A stretch of 64,000 nucleotides of DNA from positions 39,603 through 103,602 of the forward strand of contig PLTD01000206.1 in assembly GCA_003165335.1 (NCBI GenBank), given 5' to 3'. Shown here in pieces: positions 27,757 through 38,180 of this stretch. Numbering within the stretch: the first letter of the stretch is position 1; each line of letters opens with the position of its first letter. This DNA comes from Rhodospirillales bacterium. Its GTDB lineage: Bacteria; Pseudomonadota; Alphaproteobacteria; BOG-932; Roseiterribacteraceae. The notes below the pieces were generated by a model. It made no database searches. It was not told the DNA's origin and worked only from the letters and a program-made list of their open reading frames with translations. A program made the translations under genes and the position numbers.

Positions 27757-28461
27757 ATGTGCGGACGTGTACGCCTCGACATTCCATTTGCAGAGATCGC
27801 CAAGACTTTGAACATTCTGGGCGACGCACCGAACACGCGCGCGTCCTGGAACATCGCGCCGACCCACGACATGCTGGTCGCCTATCTGCATCCGGAAAGA
27901 CAATACAGAGTCGCCGAGAATATGCGCTGGGGCATGGTCCCGCGCTGGGCCAAGGAGGCCTATTCGAAATATCCGACACATAACGCGCGGGCCGAAATCG
28001 TCAGAACAAAGGCGACATTTCGCGATCCCTGGCGCGAGGGCAAGCGGTGCCTGGTTGTGACCAACGGATTTTACGAATGGCGGGAGCGCGACAAGCAACC
28101 CTTCGCCGTGGCGCGGGCAAAGGAAAATCTCACCATAATGGCCGGACTTAGGGAAATCTGGACCGACAAGTCCTCAGGCGAAGTCGTCAGATCCTGCACC
28201 GTCATAACGACGAAGCCCAACAGCCTGATCGAACCTTATCACGATCGCATGCCGGTCCTACTGGCGGAGGCCGATTGGCCGAAATGGCTGGGCGAAACGC
28301 CGGCGAGCGAAGCCGAGATATACGACCTGTTGAAACCCTACCCGTCCGAAGATACGATGCTGTGGCCGGTTAGCAAACGCGTCGGAAACGTGAGGAACAA
28401 TGATCCGAGCCTTGCCGATAAGATCGAATTGGCGCCTGAAGAACTCCAAAGGCTGATCTGA
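27757..28461 (+). CDS. SRAP-domain DNA-protein crosslink protein (YedK/HMCES family)
   Basis: Binds abasic sites in single-stranded DNA by forming a thiazolidine link through its Cys2, protecting them from breakage. MCGR at the N terminus supplies Cys2 after Met removal. The other conserved residues are visible: NIAPTHDMLV, HNARAEI, NGFYEW (the active-site Glu) and YHDRMPVLL (the active-site His). At 234 aa it is standard. The ATG is preceded by TTAGGGTCAGGGC. It lies 5 kb from lexA in the same direction, but I see no LexA box before it, so SOS control is not indicated by sequence. Confidence 0.94.
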   Translation: MCGRVRLDIPFAEIAKTLNILGDAPNTRASWNIAPTHDMLVAYLHPERQYRVAENMRWGMVPRWAKEAYSKYPTHNARAEIVRTKATFRDPWREGKRCLVVTNGFYEWRERDKQPFAVARAKENLTIMAGLREIWTDKSSGEVVRSCTVITTKPNSLIEPYHDRMPVLLAEADWPKWLGETPASEAEIYDLLKPYPSEDTMLWPVSKRVGNVRNNDPSLADKIELAPEELQRLI

Positions 28462-28985
28462 AAGCGATCTGCGGAGAGCCCCGCGCTTTGGCTTTAAGAA
28501 TTTATGTGAAAAACCCTTGAATTTGTTGTTCTTGTTTGTTTTCGAAGATTATGAAGAGACCGGCGATTATGCCGGAGACCCGATCGAAGCAGTCGCCTAT
28601 TTCAGCACCAAACCAGGTCTGATACCCACCCAATCCCTGCCCCAGGCAGGTCGAGAGCGCAAGACGCCCGGACCAGGCTCAAGTGCCACCTCCCAACGCC
28701 AAGGAACGATCGCCCCCGGGGTGAGATCCGTCATTCCCTTCGTGCCCGGGCTCGACCCGGCCTTGAAGGCGGTTCCATATGCTCTCAACCCCAAACAATT
28801 GCACTTCAGCCTGTCCATGGATACGGGACCTGAGCGCGTGCATCACGAAATCAGCACAACCTGCAGCGGTCGCCGAATCCCAGCAGGATCGGCGATGCCA
28901 GCGCTTGTGCATTTCATGGCGCCCTCTGGATATCCGTGCATTCTGTGGTAAGCAGCTTGGCCTTTTTCGACCGGATTGTATTCCC
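28462..28985. other. 524 nt interval without a supported gene
   Basis: A 144-codon open frame (28517-28951) crosses this interval, but it has no ribosome site, no hydrophobic or domain pattern, and an implausible composition (Pro/Ser/Gly-rich). The interval includes GTCATTCC followed by a dyad CCGGG-CTCGA-CCCGG at about 28748-28762; this resembles the short palindromic intergenic repeats that many alphaproteobacterial genomes carry. A promoter for gltX should lie near its end, but I see no clear boxes. Confidence 0.5.
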
Positions 28986-30389
28986 ATGACCGTCGTTACA
29001 CGCTTCGCACCCTCGCCGACCGGCTATCTCCATATCGGGGGGGCCAGGACGGCGCTGTTCAACTGGCTTTATGCCCGCCATTTCGGCGGCAAGTTCCTGC
29101 TGCGCATAGAGGATACGGATCGCGCCCGCTCTACCGACGAGGCAACGGCGGCGATCTATGACGGGCTGTCGTGGCTGGGGCTGAACTGGGACGGCGATGC
29201 GGTGTCGCAGTTTTCGCGCCGCGAGCGCCATGCGGAAGTCGCCCGTTCACTGCTGGCGAGCGGTCAGGCCTATTATTGCTATGCCACGCCGGATGAGCTT
29301 GAGGCGATGCGTGCCGAACAGCGGGCGACCGGCAGGCCGCTGCGATATGACGGGCGCTGGCGCGACCGCGACCCGGCAGGCGCTCCGGAAGGCATATTAC
29401 CGACGATCCGGCTGCGTGCGCCGCAAATCGGCGAGACGGTCGTCGAGGACAGGGTGCAGGGCACGGTCACGGTCGCGAACGACCAGATGGACGATATGGT
29501 CATGCTGCGGGGCGACGGCACGCCGACCTATATGCTGTCGGTGGTGGTGGACGATCATGATTACGGCATCACCAATATCATCCGCGGCGACGACCATCTC
29601 ACCAACACATTTCGTCAGATCCAGCTTTACCGCGCTATGGGATGGGACACGCCGATCTTTGCCCATATTCCGCTGATCCACGGGCCGGACGGAAAGAAAT
29701 TGTCGAAGCGGCATGGCGCTCAAGCCGTCCATGAATGGCGCGACATGGGCTATCTGCCCGAAACGATGCGCAACTATCTGCTGCGGCTCGGCTGGGGCCA
29801 CGGCGACGACGAGATCATTTCGACCGAGCAGGCGATCGCCTGGTTCGACCTCGACGGTATCGGCCGTTCGCCATCCCGGCTCGACTTCGGGAAGCTGGAC
29901 AATCTCAACGGCCATTACATCCGAGAGGCCGATGATGGGCGCCTGGCGGAGCTGATCACGCCGCCGATCGAGACGGTTTTGGGTCGTCCGTTGAATGCAA
30001 CACAGAAATCACGGCTGGCAGCAGGCATGGCCGGATTGAAAGCGCGGGCAAAGACGGTAAACGATCTCGCCGCCGCCGCCCGGCTATATGCCGAGGATCG
30101 ACCGATTTCGCCTGATGCCAAAGCCGCTGTGATCTTGACGCCGGCGGCACTGGAACTGCTCCGCGCCTGGGCCGATTGCGTATCGCAAGCACCGGACTTC
30201 AACGCTGCGACACTGGAACAGGCGGCGCGCAGCCTGACAGAGGGGCGTGGCGTAAAGCTGGGCGAATTGGCGCAGCCGCTGCGCGCCGCGCTGACTGGAA
30301 GCACAATTTCGCCGCCAATTTTCGAGGTTGCTTCCATCTTTGGCAAGGATGAGGTAATCGCCCGCCTGAATGATCTTCATTTAGCGTAA
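28986..30389 (+). CDS. gltX: Glutamyl-tRNA synthetase
   Basis: Class I aminoacyl-tRNA synthetase charging tRNA-Glu (and perhaps tRNA-Gln in organisms using the amidotransferase route). [14 protein letters not shown] holds the HIGH-type motif, and [12 protein letters not shown] holds the KMSKS-type loop. The C-terminal anticodon-binding helices follow. I start at ATG 28986-28988 ([13 protein letters not shown]; 467 aa, normal length). The open frame extends another 69 codons upstream, but that part has no homology-like pattern. It is about 95 nt ahead of gltA; the two may be separately promoted because a good promoter precedes gltA. Confidence 0.96.
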   Translation: MTVVTRFAPSPTGYLHIGGARTALFNWLYARHFGGKFLLRIEDTDRARSTDEATAAIYDGLSWLGLNWDGDAVSQFSRRERHAEVARSLLASGQAYYCYATPDELEAMRAEQRATGRPLRYDGRWRDRDPAGAPEGILPTIRLRAPQIGETVVEDRVQGTVTVANDQMDDMVMLRGDGTPTYMLSVVVDDHDYGITNIIRGDDHLTNTFRQIQLYRAMGWDTPIFAHIPLIHGPDGKKLSKRHGAQAVHEWRDMGYLPETMRNYLLRLGWGHGDDEIISTEQAIAWFDLDGIGRSPSRLDFGKLDNLNGHYIREADDGRLAELITPPIETVLGRPLNATQKSRLAAGMAGLKARAKTVNDLAAAARLYAEDRPISPDAKAAVILTPAALELLRAWADCVSQAPDFNAATLEQAARSLTEGRGVKLGELAQPLRAALTGSTISPPIFEVASIFGKDEVIARLNDLHLA

Positions 30390-30408
30390 TAATTCGCAAA
30401 AGGGTCCG

Positions 30409-30437
30409 TTGATCTTACCTTAAGGGACCTGTATTTT
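30409..30437 (+). promoter_or_regulatory. Predicted sigma-70-type promoter for gltA
   Basis: TTGATC (30409-30414), a 17 nt spacer and TATTTT (30432-30437) lie about 47 nt before the gltA ATG, between gltX and gltA. Spacing and sequence are good for a housekeeping promoter. Confidence 0.55.
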
Positions 30438-30484
30438 GCTGCAGTGCCACAAGGTCAAGCTTTAGGCCTTACTCTGAGGAATCC

Positions 30485-31786
30485 ATGACCGCATCCCCGA
30501 CCGCAAAAACCGCCAAGCTGACCACACCGGAAGGCCAGTCCTTTGATTTTCCAGTCCTGTCGGGGACATTGGGACCGGATGTTATCGATATCCGCAAGCT
30601 GTATGATAGCACCGATCATTTCACTTTCGACCCCGGCTATACCTCGACCGGGTCATGCGAATCCAAGATCACCTATATCGACGGCGACAAGGGCGTACTA
30701 CTCCATCGTGGATACCCGATCGAAGATCTGGCGGAGAAGAGCGACTTTATGGAAGTCAGCTATCTTCTGCTGCACGGGGAGTTGCCCAACGCAACCGAGA
30801 AAAAGGACTTCGCGCGCTCGATCACGCTCCACACGATGGTGCATGAGCAGCTTAACCAGTTCTTCCGCGGATTCCGCCGCGATGCACACCCGATGGCAAT
30901 CATGTGCGGCGTCGTAGGCGCCCTGGCCGCTTTCTACCATGACTCCACGGATATGGCCGATAAGCGTCAGCGCGAGATCGCGTCCTATCGCCTGATCGCG
31001 AAAATGCCGACGATCGCGGCGATGGCCTATAAATATTCGATGGGCCAGCCCTTCGTTTACCCGCGCAACGACCTGCCCTATGCCGACAATTTCCTGAACA
31101 TGATGTTCTCGGTGCCCTGCGAAGACTATAAGATCGACCCGGTTCTGGCCCGTGCGATGGACAAAGTCTTCATCCTTCATGCCGACCACGAGCAGAACGC
31201 CTCGACCTCAACCGTACGCCTCGCCGGTTCCTCGGGCGCCAACCCATTTGCTTGTATCGCCGCCGGGATCGCCTCGCTGTGGGGCCCGGCACATGGCGGC
31301 GCAAACGAAGCCGCGCTGAAGCAGTTGATCGAAATCGGCAGCGTCGACAAGATTCCCGACATCATCAAAAAAGCGAAAGACAAGTCCTCGGGCTTTCGCC
31401 TGATGGGCTTCGGTCACCGCGTCTATAAGAATTTCGACCCGCGTGCCCAGGTTATGCGCAAGACCTGCCATGAGGTTCTCACTGCCCTCAACATCAAGGA
31501 CCCCTTGCTGGATGTAGCCATGGAGCTTGAGAGGATTGCGCTCGAGGACGATTATTTCGTCTCCAAAAAGCTGTACCCGAACGTCGACTTCTATTCGGGC
31601 ATCATCCTGAGAGCGATGGGCTTCCCGATGTCGATGTTCACCGTTCTGTTCGCCGTTGCACGCACGGTCGGCTGGATTTCCCAGTGGAACGAGATGATCG
31701 AAGACCCGGCTCACAAGATCGGCCGTCCCCGCCAGCTTTACACCGGCCCGGTTCAGCGCCCTTACCTGCCGATCGGCAGCCGCTGA
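30485..31786 (+). CDS. gltA: Citrate synthase (type II, hexameric class)
   Basis: Condenses acetyl-CoA and oxaloacetate to citrate at the entry to the TCA cycle. The 433-residue sequence has the short N-terminal beta domain of the Gram-negative type ([21 protein letters not shown]), [26 protein letters not shown] with the active-site His, and the catalytic [14 protein letters not shown] segment with its Asp. The ATG follows TGAGGAATCC. Its 3' end overlaps the convergent lpxB gene by 25 bp, so the two transcripts are antisense at their ends. No anomaly in the protein. Confidence 0.97.
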   Translation: MTASPTAKTAKLTTPEGQSFDFPVLSGTLGPDVIDIRKLYDSTDHFTFDPGYTSTGSCESKITYIDGDKGVLLHRGYPIEDLAEKSDFMEVSYLLLHGELPNATEKKDFARSITLHTMVHEQLNQFFRGFRRDAHPMAIMCGVVGALAAFYHDSTDMADKRQREIASYRLIAKMPTIAAMAYKYSMGQPFVYPRNDLPYADNFLNMMFSVPCEDYKIDPVLARAMDKVFILHADHEQNASTSTVRLAGSSGANPFACIAAGIASLWGPAHGGANEAALKQLIEIGSVDKIPDIIKKAKDKSSGFRLMGFGHRVYKNFDPRAQVMRKTCHEVLTALNIKDPLLDVAMELERIALEDDYFVSKKLYPNVDFYSGIILRAMGFPMSMFTVLFAVARTVGWISQWNEMIEDPAHKIGRPRQLYTGPVQRPYLPIGSR

Positions 31787-32937
31787 CTTAATACACCGAG
31801 AACGACATCCGCTGCCGCTTCGCTGGGCGTCATACCCGGCGGCGATAGGTTGCGGCGGATTTCGGAGCCCCCATCCAACTGGGCCTGACGCGCAGCGGGA
31901 TCGTCGAGCAGCCGGGACAGTTCGGTCACGAGCCTATCCGGCGTGCAGTCGTATTGCAGCAGCTCAGGCATCAGTATCCGGTTCAGGATTACATTGGGCA
32001 GGCCTGCGAACCTCCCTGTGATCATTCTGACCGCGACGAAATGCGTCAGCGGATTGATGCGGTAGGCGATCACCGTTGGAACGCCCGACAGGGCTAGTTC
32101 CAGAGTGACGGTGCCCGATTTGGCCAGAGCCATTTCAGCCGCAGCGAAAGCGTCGAATTTCTCGGCATCACCCTCGATCAACAGCGTATCGAGCCCCGAT
32201 CCCTCAAGCCCCCCCCTCACCTTGCCAGCCAGATAGGCCGGGACGGGCACAACGACCGTAAATGGCTCGCGCCCTGACTGAAGCTGGCGCAACGCCTCAA
32301 GAAATATAGGCAGCATCCGGTTAATTTCGCCGTTGCGGCTGCCCGGTAGCATGACGACGACCCGCCGATCTGGCGTCAGGCCATGACGTGCCCGAAATGC
32401 CGTGCCGTCGCCCTTGCCGGCCTTGCCCTCGATTGCGGGGTGGCCGACGAAGGTGCAGGGCAGATGTTCCTTCTCAAAATAAGGCGGCTCGAACGGCAGG
32501 AGGGCCATCAGATGGGTTAGATATTTAGCGATCTTGGCCGCCCTGCCCGGCTTCCAGGCCCAGACGGACGGCGCCACATAATGGATGCGCGGAATGTCGA
32601 GCGTCTTTACCCGTTCCGCAACCCGCAGAGTAAAGCCTGGCGCATCGATGGTAACCAATGCAGCCGGCTGCAAACGCGCAATATCGGCCAGAGTCTGGTC
32701 GCCTCGGCGCATCAGTTGGGGGATCTTGGGGACCACCTCCGCGAGGCCGAAGACTGCCAGCTCCGTCATCGGGAAAAGGGGTTCGAGACCCTGCTCCGTC
32801 ATCTTCGGCCCACCGATGCCGGCGAAGGCGATCCGATCGCCTGTCCGCTGCCGCAGCGCGGCCATCAAGCTACCGCCCAGCAGGTCTCCGGACGGCTCGC
32901 CGGCGATCATATAGAGCAAGAGTTTCTGATCACTCAT
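31762..32937 (-). CDS. lpxB: Lipid-A-disaccharide synthase
   Basis: A GT19 glycosyltransferase that joins UDP-diacylglucosamine and lipid X into the lipid A disaccharide at the inner-membrane surface. [18 protein letters not shown] opens the protein as in all Lpx[24 protein letters not shown], the FVGHPAIE segment and [10 protein letters not shown] follow, and [19 protein letters not shown] lies in the C-terminal half. At 391 aa it is normal. Its ATG overlaps the lpxI stop as ATGA. It is the last gene of a long minus-strand envelope series and ends inside the 3' end of gltA. Confidence 0.96.
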   Translation of the reverse strand: MSDQKLLLYMIAGEPSGDLLGGSLMAALRQRTGDRIAFAGIGGPKMTEQGLEPLFPMTELAVFGLAEVVPKIPQLMRRGDQTLADIARLQPAALVTIDAPGFTLRVAERVKTLDIPRIHYVAPSVWAWKPGRAAKIAKYLTHLMALLPFEPPYFEKEHLPCTFVGHPAIEGKAGKGDGTAFRARHGLTPDRRVVVMLPGSRNGEINRMLPIFLEALRQLQSGREPFTVVVPVPAYLAGKVRGGLEGSGLDTLLIEGDAEKFDAFAAAEMALAKSGTVTLELALSGVPTVIAYRINPLTHFVAVRMITGRFAGLPNVILNRILMPELLQYDCTPDRLVTELSRLLDDPAARQAQLDGGSEIRRNLSPPGMTPSEAAADVVLGVLSQRLPIGR

Positions 32938-33782
32938 TGCTGCGACGGTTCTACCGCCTTCAGATCAAGCGCGATCAAAAACAAACCGGCCTTATCCGCT
33001 GTTTCTATCGCCGCTGCCTGATCCAGAACGATGGAGTTGCCTGCCTCTATGGCGATGCCCCGCAAACCGGCGGTCGACGCAGCCGAGACGGTTGCCGGGC
33101 CGATGGTCGGCAGATCGATTCGGCGATCCTGTTGCGGCTTGGCGATTTTAACCAACACACCGCCCAGCCCGTCGCGCCCCAACGGTCCGACCCGCCGGAG
33201 CAATGCGTCAGTGCCTTCGATCGCCTCTACGCCCAGCACAAGCCCCTGCTGCACGACGACCGACTGGCCTACATCGACCATACCAAGCGCCCTGGCGACA
33301 TATATGCCGTGGGCAATATCGGCATTGGCCTGTTCGTCGGGTTGATAGCGCCCCAGTATTCCGGCTACTGCCGCACCGCTCTCCAAAATGTCCCTGGCGC
33401 CGAGCAGGCGAAACCCTTCCCGCTCCAGTTCCCGCCCGATCGCTGCAAGCAAACCATCGTCCCCTAATGCGCCAGCGCCGATGCGGGCAAAGAGTTGGAC
33501 GCCGCGCCAATCGAGCCCGATCTCGGACAGGCTGGGCCGGCGCACGCCGCCAGCCATTACCAGATCGACGACGCCAGCCTTCTTCAATTCGGCAATGATT
33601 CGGCCGGCTTCGCCGATGCGAAGCGAAATATGGGGAAAGCCCGTGACTGTTGAGGGATCAAACTGGCCGGTAAAGGCGACGATAAAAACCTGCCTGCCCT
33701 GGGCGGAAGCTGCCTCGGCCACGCGTCGCGGCAGAGTTCCGCCGCCTGCCAGGATTCCCAGGGTGTCGGCTCTATTGCCCAC
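32934..33782 (-). CDS. lpxI: UDP-2,3-diacylglucosamine pyrophosphatase LpxI
   Basis: Hydrolyses UDP-2,3-diacylglucosamine to lipid X; LpxI replaces the unrelated LpxH in alphaproteobacteria. The 282-residue protein matches the LpxI (former DUF1009) pattern: LGILAGGGTLPRRVAEAA at the start, MAGGVRRPSLSEI in the N domain, and in the C domain DVGQSVVVQQGLVLGVEAIEGTDALL and VLVKIAKPQQDRRIDLPTIGP. It starts at a GTG inside the lpxA stop region (11 nt overlap) and ends overlapping lpxB by 4 nt, so lpxA-lpxI-lpxB make three steps of lipid A synthesis in one coupled block. Confidence 0.95.
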   Translation of the reverse strand: MGNRADTLGILAGGGTLPRRVAEAASAQGRQVFIVAFTGQFDPSTVTGFPHISLRIGEAGRIIAELKKAGVVDLVMAGGVRRPSLSEIGLDWRGVQLFARIGAGALGDDGLLAAIGRELEREGFRLLGARDILESGAAVAGILGRYQPDEQANADIAHGIYVARALGMVDVGQSVVVQQGLVLGVEAIEGTDALLRRVGPLGRDGLGGVLVKIAKPQQDRRIDLPTIGPATVSAASTAGLRGIAIEAGNSIVLDQAAAIETADKAGLFLIALDLKAVEPSQQ

Positions 33783-34617
33783 TGTAAGCGGCAGGCTGGC
33801 ACAGCCCGCGGCTCGACTTGACCCGCACGAACTCCACGATCTCGATTACCTGGGGGCTAGAGGCAAAAACCCGCGCGACCTCATCGACGCGCTCGGCCAG
33901 GGTTCCATCGGGTCCGAAAAGCATGCGATAGGCAGTCCGCATGCTTTGAATCTCTTCGCGGGGAAAACCACGCCGCTCAAGGCCGACCAAGTTGAGCCCG
34001 GTCAGTCGCGCCCGATCTCCCATGACTTGTCCGAATGGAATGACGTCGCGCTCGACCCCGGTCATCCCGCCAACCCAGGCATGCGCGCCAATGCGCACGA
34101 ACTGATGAACCGCGGAGATACCGCCGACAAATGCGAAATCACCTAGTGTTACGTGACCCGCCAAGGTCGCGTTATTGGCCATAATGATATGATCGCCGAG
34201 GATGCAGTCATGAGCGATATGCGCGCCAACCATGAACAGCCCATCGTTACCAATTTTGGTAACCATGCCGCCACCCTCGGTACCGGGATTCATGGTCACC
34301 TGCTCCCGGATGCGGTTACGGGCGCCGACCTCCAGGGTCGAAGGTTCGCCCCTATATTTCAGATCCTGCGGCGCCTGTCCTAGAGACGCGAAAGGATAGA
34401 CTATCGAATCGTCGCCGATTGTCGTGCGTCCGTCGATCACAACATGGCTTATCAGATGAACGCGATCGCCCAGCACGACGTCGGGACCAATGACGCAATA
34501 GGGGCCGATCTCGACCCCTTCGCCCATTCTGGCCTTCGGATGAATGATGGCTGTTGGATGAATCGTGACTGCTACCTTGGATGGCTTTGTAGAAGCTGGC
34601 GTCAGCGCGCTACTCAT
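33772..34617 (-). CDS. lpxA: UDP-N-acetylglucosamine O-acyltransferase
   Basis: First enzyme of lipid A synthesis; transfers a 3-hydroxyacyl chain from ACP to UDP-GlcNAc. The left-handed beta-helix is visible as hexapeptide repeats ([28 protein letters not shown] and on). The catalytic His is in [13 protein letters not shown], and a C-terminal helical part follows. I start at ATG 34615-34617, which overlaps the fabZ stop by 8 nt (ATGAGTAG), giving 281 aa; typical E. coli LpxA is 262. The extended N terminus ([15 protein letters not shown]) is poorly conserved in general. Confidence 0.95.
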   Translation of the reverse strand: MSSALTPASTKPSKVAVTIHPTAIIHPKARMGEGVEIGPYCVIGPDVVLGDRVHLISHVVIDGRTTIGDDSIVYPFASLGQAPQDLKYRGEPSTLEVGARNRIREQVTMNPGTEGGGMVTKIGNDGLFMVGAHIAHDCILGDHIIMANNATLAGHVTLGDFAFVGGISAVHQFVRIGAHAWVGGMTGVERDVIPFGQVMGDRARLTGLNLVGLERRGFPREEIQSMRTAYRMLFGPDGTLAERVDEVARVFASSPQVIEIVEFVRVKSSRGLCQPAAYSGQ

Positions 34618-35080
34618 CAACAATCATCGCGGTGTAGATCGCCTCGGCGCATACAACGCCTTCAACCTTCGCTTCGCCCTTAAACTTCCAGACGTTGCCA
34701 CGTTTATGGATTCGCTCGACATGGACGCGCAATTGATCGCCAGGCACGACCAGTTTGCGGAAACGCGCGTTTTCGACCGACATGAAATAGACCAAACGTC
34801 CTTCAACGGTATTGCCGATCGTATGAACGACAAGGGCCGCGGCTGTCTGTGCCATCGCCTCAATGATCAAGACACCCGGCATAATCGGCCTTTCAGGGAA
34901 ATGCCCCTGAAAGAAAGGTTCGTTCGCGGTCACGTTCTTAATCCCGACCGCGCTGTGATCGGTAACGATCTCCTCAAGCCTGTCGATCATCAGTATCGGG
35001 TACCGATGAGGCAGCATCTTGAGGAGTTGGCCGATATCGAGGCTTATCCCGCGCTCTTGCGTTTGTTGAGGCACATCCAT
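34610..35080 (-). CDS. fabZ: 3-Hydroxyacyl-[ACP] dehydratase
   Basis: Dehydrates 3-hydroxyacyl-ACP in fatty acid elongation, competing with LpxA for the same substrate; hence its usual place beside lpxA. The hot-dog fold protein (156 aa) shows [13 protein letters not shown] and the active-site segment [21 protein letters not shown] with the catalytic His and, further on, Glu. The ATG at 35078-35080 is clear. It overlaps lpxA by 8 nt, and skp ends about 67 nt upstream. A long open frame on the opposite strand here is a codon-bias shadow. Confidence 0.96.
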   Translation of the reverse strand: MDVPQQTQERGISLDIGQLLKMLPHRYPILMIDRLEEIVTDHSAVGIKNVTANEPFFQGHFPERPIMPGVLIIEAMAQTAAALVVHTIGNTVEGRLVYFMSVENARFRKLVVPGDQLRVHVERIHKRGNVWKFKGEAKVEGVVCAEAIYTAMIVDE

Positions 35081-35147
35081 CGCACGTCTACTCTATTTCG
35101 GCCCCACTATCTTGTGGCGTTCCGTGATCAGCCTTGTTTCAGAACTT

Positions 35148-35816
35148 CTACTTCTTTTTTGTAGCCTTCTCAGGAACCGCCGGAGCCGGAGCCGAGTCAG
35201 GTTGGGCAGCAGCAGCAGCAGTCGCACCGGGCGCGGGAATGGTAACGGTCACCGAAGGCAGTTTTGTATTAAGCCGCTGAATTACGTCATCTGTAATGTC
35301 CATGTTCTTATCTGACATGGTGATTACCAGTTCTTTGCGAAGGACCATGCCGATGCGCCTCTCGCCCGCCAACTGCTGGACTATATCTCGCATGTTGTCG
35401 CCGACGACATTGACCGCATCGTTTTGACCTTTTTGCAGCGCTTCCTGGCGTTCTTGCACCATGCGCTGTGCGTCGGCCTGCTTGCGCTGTAGCGCCTGCG
35501 CCTGTTCGTTCACCGCATCCGGCGACAGAACCGAGCGCTGACGGCGGAGCTCGTTTTCACCGTTTTTCAGGTCGTCCTCAAGCCTGGTGACCTGATCACG
35601 GAATTTCCGGCTTTCAGCATCAAGCTGTGATTGGATGCTGCGGCCGGCTGCAGATTCGCGCAAAACACGCTGCATGTCGACCACGGCGACAGTGGGGGCA
35701 ACCAGAGCGGGTCCAACGACGGCCGGGGCCGCTGCTGGCGTCTGTGCAAAGCCTGGCGAAGCCACCGCGACCACGCCGAGCAATGTAAGACCAAGAAAAG
35801 ATTTAAAACTGCGCAT
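35148..35816 (-). CDS. OmpH/Skp-family periplasmic chaperone
   Basis: A periplasmic chaperone that holds unfolded outer-membrane proteins for BamA. Residues 1-24 (RSFKSFLGLTLLGVVAVASPGFA) are a signal peptide. After a Pro/Ala-rich spacer, VAVVDMQRVLRESAAG starts the Skp core, followed by a long charged coiled-coil (about 65-150, heavy in Gln, Arg and Glu) and a C-terminal Pro/Ala/Lys-rich tail. At 222 aa it is longer than E. coli Skp (161), mostly because of the tail. I take the ATG at 35814-35816 after AGAGGG; a TTG two codons upstream is also open. bamA ends 12 nt upstream, so the pair is certainly co-transcribed. Confidence 0.9.
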   Translation of the reverse strand: MRSFKSFLGLTLLGVVAVASPGFAQTPAAAPAVVGPALVAPTVAVVDMQRVLRESAAGRSIQSQLDAESRKFRDQVTRLEDDLKNGENELRRQRSVLSPDAVNEQAQALQRKQADAQRMVQERQEALQKGQNDAVNVVGDNMRDIVQQLAGERRIGMVLRKELVITMSDKNMDITDDVIQRLNTKLPSVTVTIPAPGATAAAAAQPDSAPAPAVPEKATKKK

Positions 35817-35828
35817 AACCAAGACCCT

Positions 35829-38159
35829 CTAAAAATGTGACCCGAAATTGAAGTTCAGGATTTGACCTTTGTCCAAGGACTGCTTCAGGAACGGATAGGC
35901 GATATTGACGCGAACCAAGCCGAAGGGCGATTTCCAGGACACACCGATGCCAGCTGAGGCACGTAACGCGAAGCTTTGGAAGATAGTGCCTGGCGTCACT
36001 GTGACGCCATTCTCTACAATGGACTTGGAACTTTGATCGATACCGCCCAAAGCACCGAAATCAGAGAACCCGAAAGCCTTGATTCCATATTCTTTTGGCA
36101 ACCCAAGCGGGATACTCGTTTCTAGGGAGCCCACATAATAATAGTCGCCGCCAAGCGGATCATGAGTAGTTTCATCACGAGGCCCAATACCAGCGACCCG
36201 GAAACCACGCAGATTGTCGCCACCGATAAAGAAGCGACTCTCGATATTGACAGCCTCGCCAAGTCCGATGACGTCGCCACCCTCAATACGAGCGTTCAAA
36301 ATCCATCCATCAGCGATCGGATAGTAGTAGCCAGCCTTTGCTACAGTCTGGAAGTAATGGTCGGTTCCGCCCAAACCAGCGAGATTGGTCTGTAGGCTCA
36401 ATATGTAGCCCTTTGTCGTATCGACTCTAGCATCCCGGCGATCATAGACCAGCGCCTGTCCGATCTGCGAAGTGAAACGCAACCCTTCCTGCTCAAAGAT
36501 ATAGATCGATGCACCGGACTGGATATTGGTAATCTGGTTGGCCGTGAAGCTGTAAGTCAGCGTCTGGCGCAAATTATCAGACAATGCATAACCGGCTCGC
36601 AGATCGAAACCTGTCTTTTCCTGATCGTATGTGTAGTTTTGAGTGTAGTTCTGAACCTGCCGAATGATGTCGAAACCCGCCGCAATATCCCGACCGAGCA
36701 AATAAGGCTGGGTGTAGCTGATGTTCAACTGCTGATAGTAACTTGAGATTTCCGCTCCGAATTGCAGATCTTTTCCCTCACCGAAGAGGTCACGCTGACG
36801 GATGTTGAACTGCGCGAAAACGCCATCGAGGCCGGAATAACCCGCGCCGACCGAAACCTCGCCGGTGCTCTTTTCGATGACTTTGACATCGATAATGGTC
36901 TTGTCCGGTTCGGATCCCGGCGTATTGGTGACATTGACCTTGTCGAAGTAATCCAGATCTTTGAGATTCGTTTCAGATTTCTTAAGTAAATCCTGATTAA
37001 AAGCATCGCCTTCGGCGAGTTTCATCTCTCGACGAATGACCTCGTCGATTGTCGTCTCATTGCCCGAAATATTGATTCGCTCAACGAAGATACGGGGCCC
37101 TTCACTGACGTCATAAGTGACATCAAGCGTGTGCGTGTCGCGATTTTTTGTGAATTCGGGGCGTACGTCGACAAAGGCATAGTGCTGGTGGGTTACCGCT
37201 TGGCTAAGCGCGACGACCGTGTCCTCGATCTTGCTCGCGTTATAGACTTCGCCCTCGTGGGTCAGCAGATAATCGGTGAGGGTAGAAGTATCGAGTCCCT
37301 TCAACTCTCCGCGAATATCTATCTTTCCGAAGTCATATTTGTCGCCCTCATCGATCGTAAAGGTGATGAAAAAATCTTGGCGGTTGGGTGTCAGTTCAGC
37401 AACTGCTGAGACCACGCGAAAATCCGCATAGCCGTTCGACAAATAGTAGCGGCGAAGCAGCTCTTTATCATATTGCAGACGATCCGGGTCATAGCTGTCA
37501 TTGGACGTCAGGAAGCGCCACCATATAGCCTCCTTCGTCAAAATCGCATCACGCAGGTCATCACCGTCAAAGGCATGATTGCCGACGAAATTGATGCGGC
37601 TGACCGGAGTGCGCGGGCCCTCATCGATCTCGAAGACCAAATCGACACGATTCTGGTCGAGTACGACAACCTTTGGCTCGACCCTGGCGGAATAACGACC
37701 GGCACGGCGATAGAGCTCAAGGATACGATCTACGTCAGCCTGTACGCGCGTACGGGTGTAGACAGTCCTCGGTTTGATCTGAATTTCGTCGGTTAGCTTA
37801 TCGCTTTCGAGCTTCTTGTTGCCCTCGAATGCGATTTTGTTAACGATCGGATTTTCTGCGACCAGAACTACGAGGATGTTTCCATCACGGCGCAGCGTAA
37901 CGTCAGCGAACAATCCTGTTTGAAAGAGATTTTTCAGTGACGCGTCTTCCTGAGCGGGATCGAACGGATCACCGGGCTTGACCGTCATGTATGATAAGAC
38001 AGTCCCTGCCTCGATACGCTGGGTACCTTCGACACGGATATCGCTAATAATCTCGCCTTGCTGCGCGAATGCGGCCACGGGCATAAGCGCAAACACCGGC
38101 AAGGTGTAAGGCGCAGTATGAGCAGCCGTCAGGAGCAGCGGTGCAACCCACCGGTTCAT
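35829..38159 (-). CDS. bamA: Outer membrane protein assembly factor BamA
   Basis: The central beta-barrel of the BAM complex, which inserts outer-membrane proteins. A signal peptide covers about residues 1-32. Five POTRA domains span roughly 35-430 (IISDIRVEGTQRIEAGTVLSYM begins the first, and FVERINISGNETTIDEVIRREM the last). A 16-strand barrel fills the rest and includes FFIGGDNLRGFRVAGIGPRD, the conserved lid-loop motif. The protein ends in Phe (NFNFGSHF), the usual barrel C-terminal signature. At 776 aa it is typical. Position between rseP and skp is the common alphaproteobacterial order. Confidence 0.97.
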   Translation of the reverse strand: MNRWVAPLLLTAAHTAPYTLPVFALMPVAAFAQQGEIISDIRVEGTQRIEAGTVLSYMTVKPGDPFDPAQEDASLKNLFQTGLFADVTLRRDGNILVVLVAENPIVNKIAFEGNKKLESDKLTDEIQIKPRTVYTRTRVQADVDRILELYRRAGRYSARVEPKVVVLDQNRVDLVFEIDEGPRTPVSRINFVGNHAFDGDDLRDAILTKEAIWWRFLTSNDSYDPDRLQYDKELLRRYYLSNGYADFRVVSAVAELTPNRQDFFITFTIDEGDKYDFGKIDIRGELKGLDTSTLTDYLLTHEGEVYNASKIEDTVVALSQAVTHQHYAFVDVRPEFTKNRDTHTLDVTYDVSEGPRIFVERINISGNETTIDEVIRREMKLAEGDAFNQDLLKKSETNLKDLDYFDKVNVTNTPGSEPDKTIIDVKVIEKSTGEVSVGAGYSGLDGVFAQFNIRQRDLFGEGKDLQFGAEISSYYQQLNISYTQPYLLGRDIAAGFDIIRQVQNYTQNYTYDQEKTGFDLRAGYALSDNLRQTLTYSFTANQITNIQSGASIYIFEQEGLRFTSQIGQALVYDRRDARVDTTKGYILSLQTNLAGLGGTDHYFQTVAKAGYYYPIADGWILNARIEGGDVIGLGEAVNIESRFFIGGDNLRGFRVAGIGPRDETTHDPLGGDYYYVGSLETSIPLGLPKEYGIKAFGFSDFGALGGIDQSSKSIVENGVTVTPGTIFQSFALRASAGIGVSWKSPFGLVRVNIAYPFLKQSLDKGQILNFNFGSHF

Positions 38160-38180
38160 TTGTCTATATCAACCTTAGGA

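Noticed and set aside
28517-28951. 144-codon open frame before gltX
   Set aside because: No ribosome site, odd composition, and it crosses a repeat-like palindrome; no recognisable domain or signal.
28779-28985. N-terminal extension of gltX
   Set aside because: The conserved synthetase start is [13 protein letters not shown] at 28986; the upstream codons share no family pattern.
34565-35164. 199-codon plus-strand frame opposite fabZ/lpxA
   Set aside because: Antisense shadow of well-identified genes caused by codon bias.
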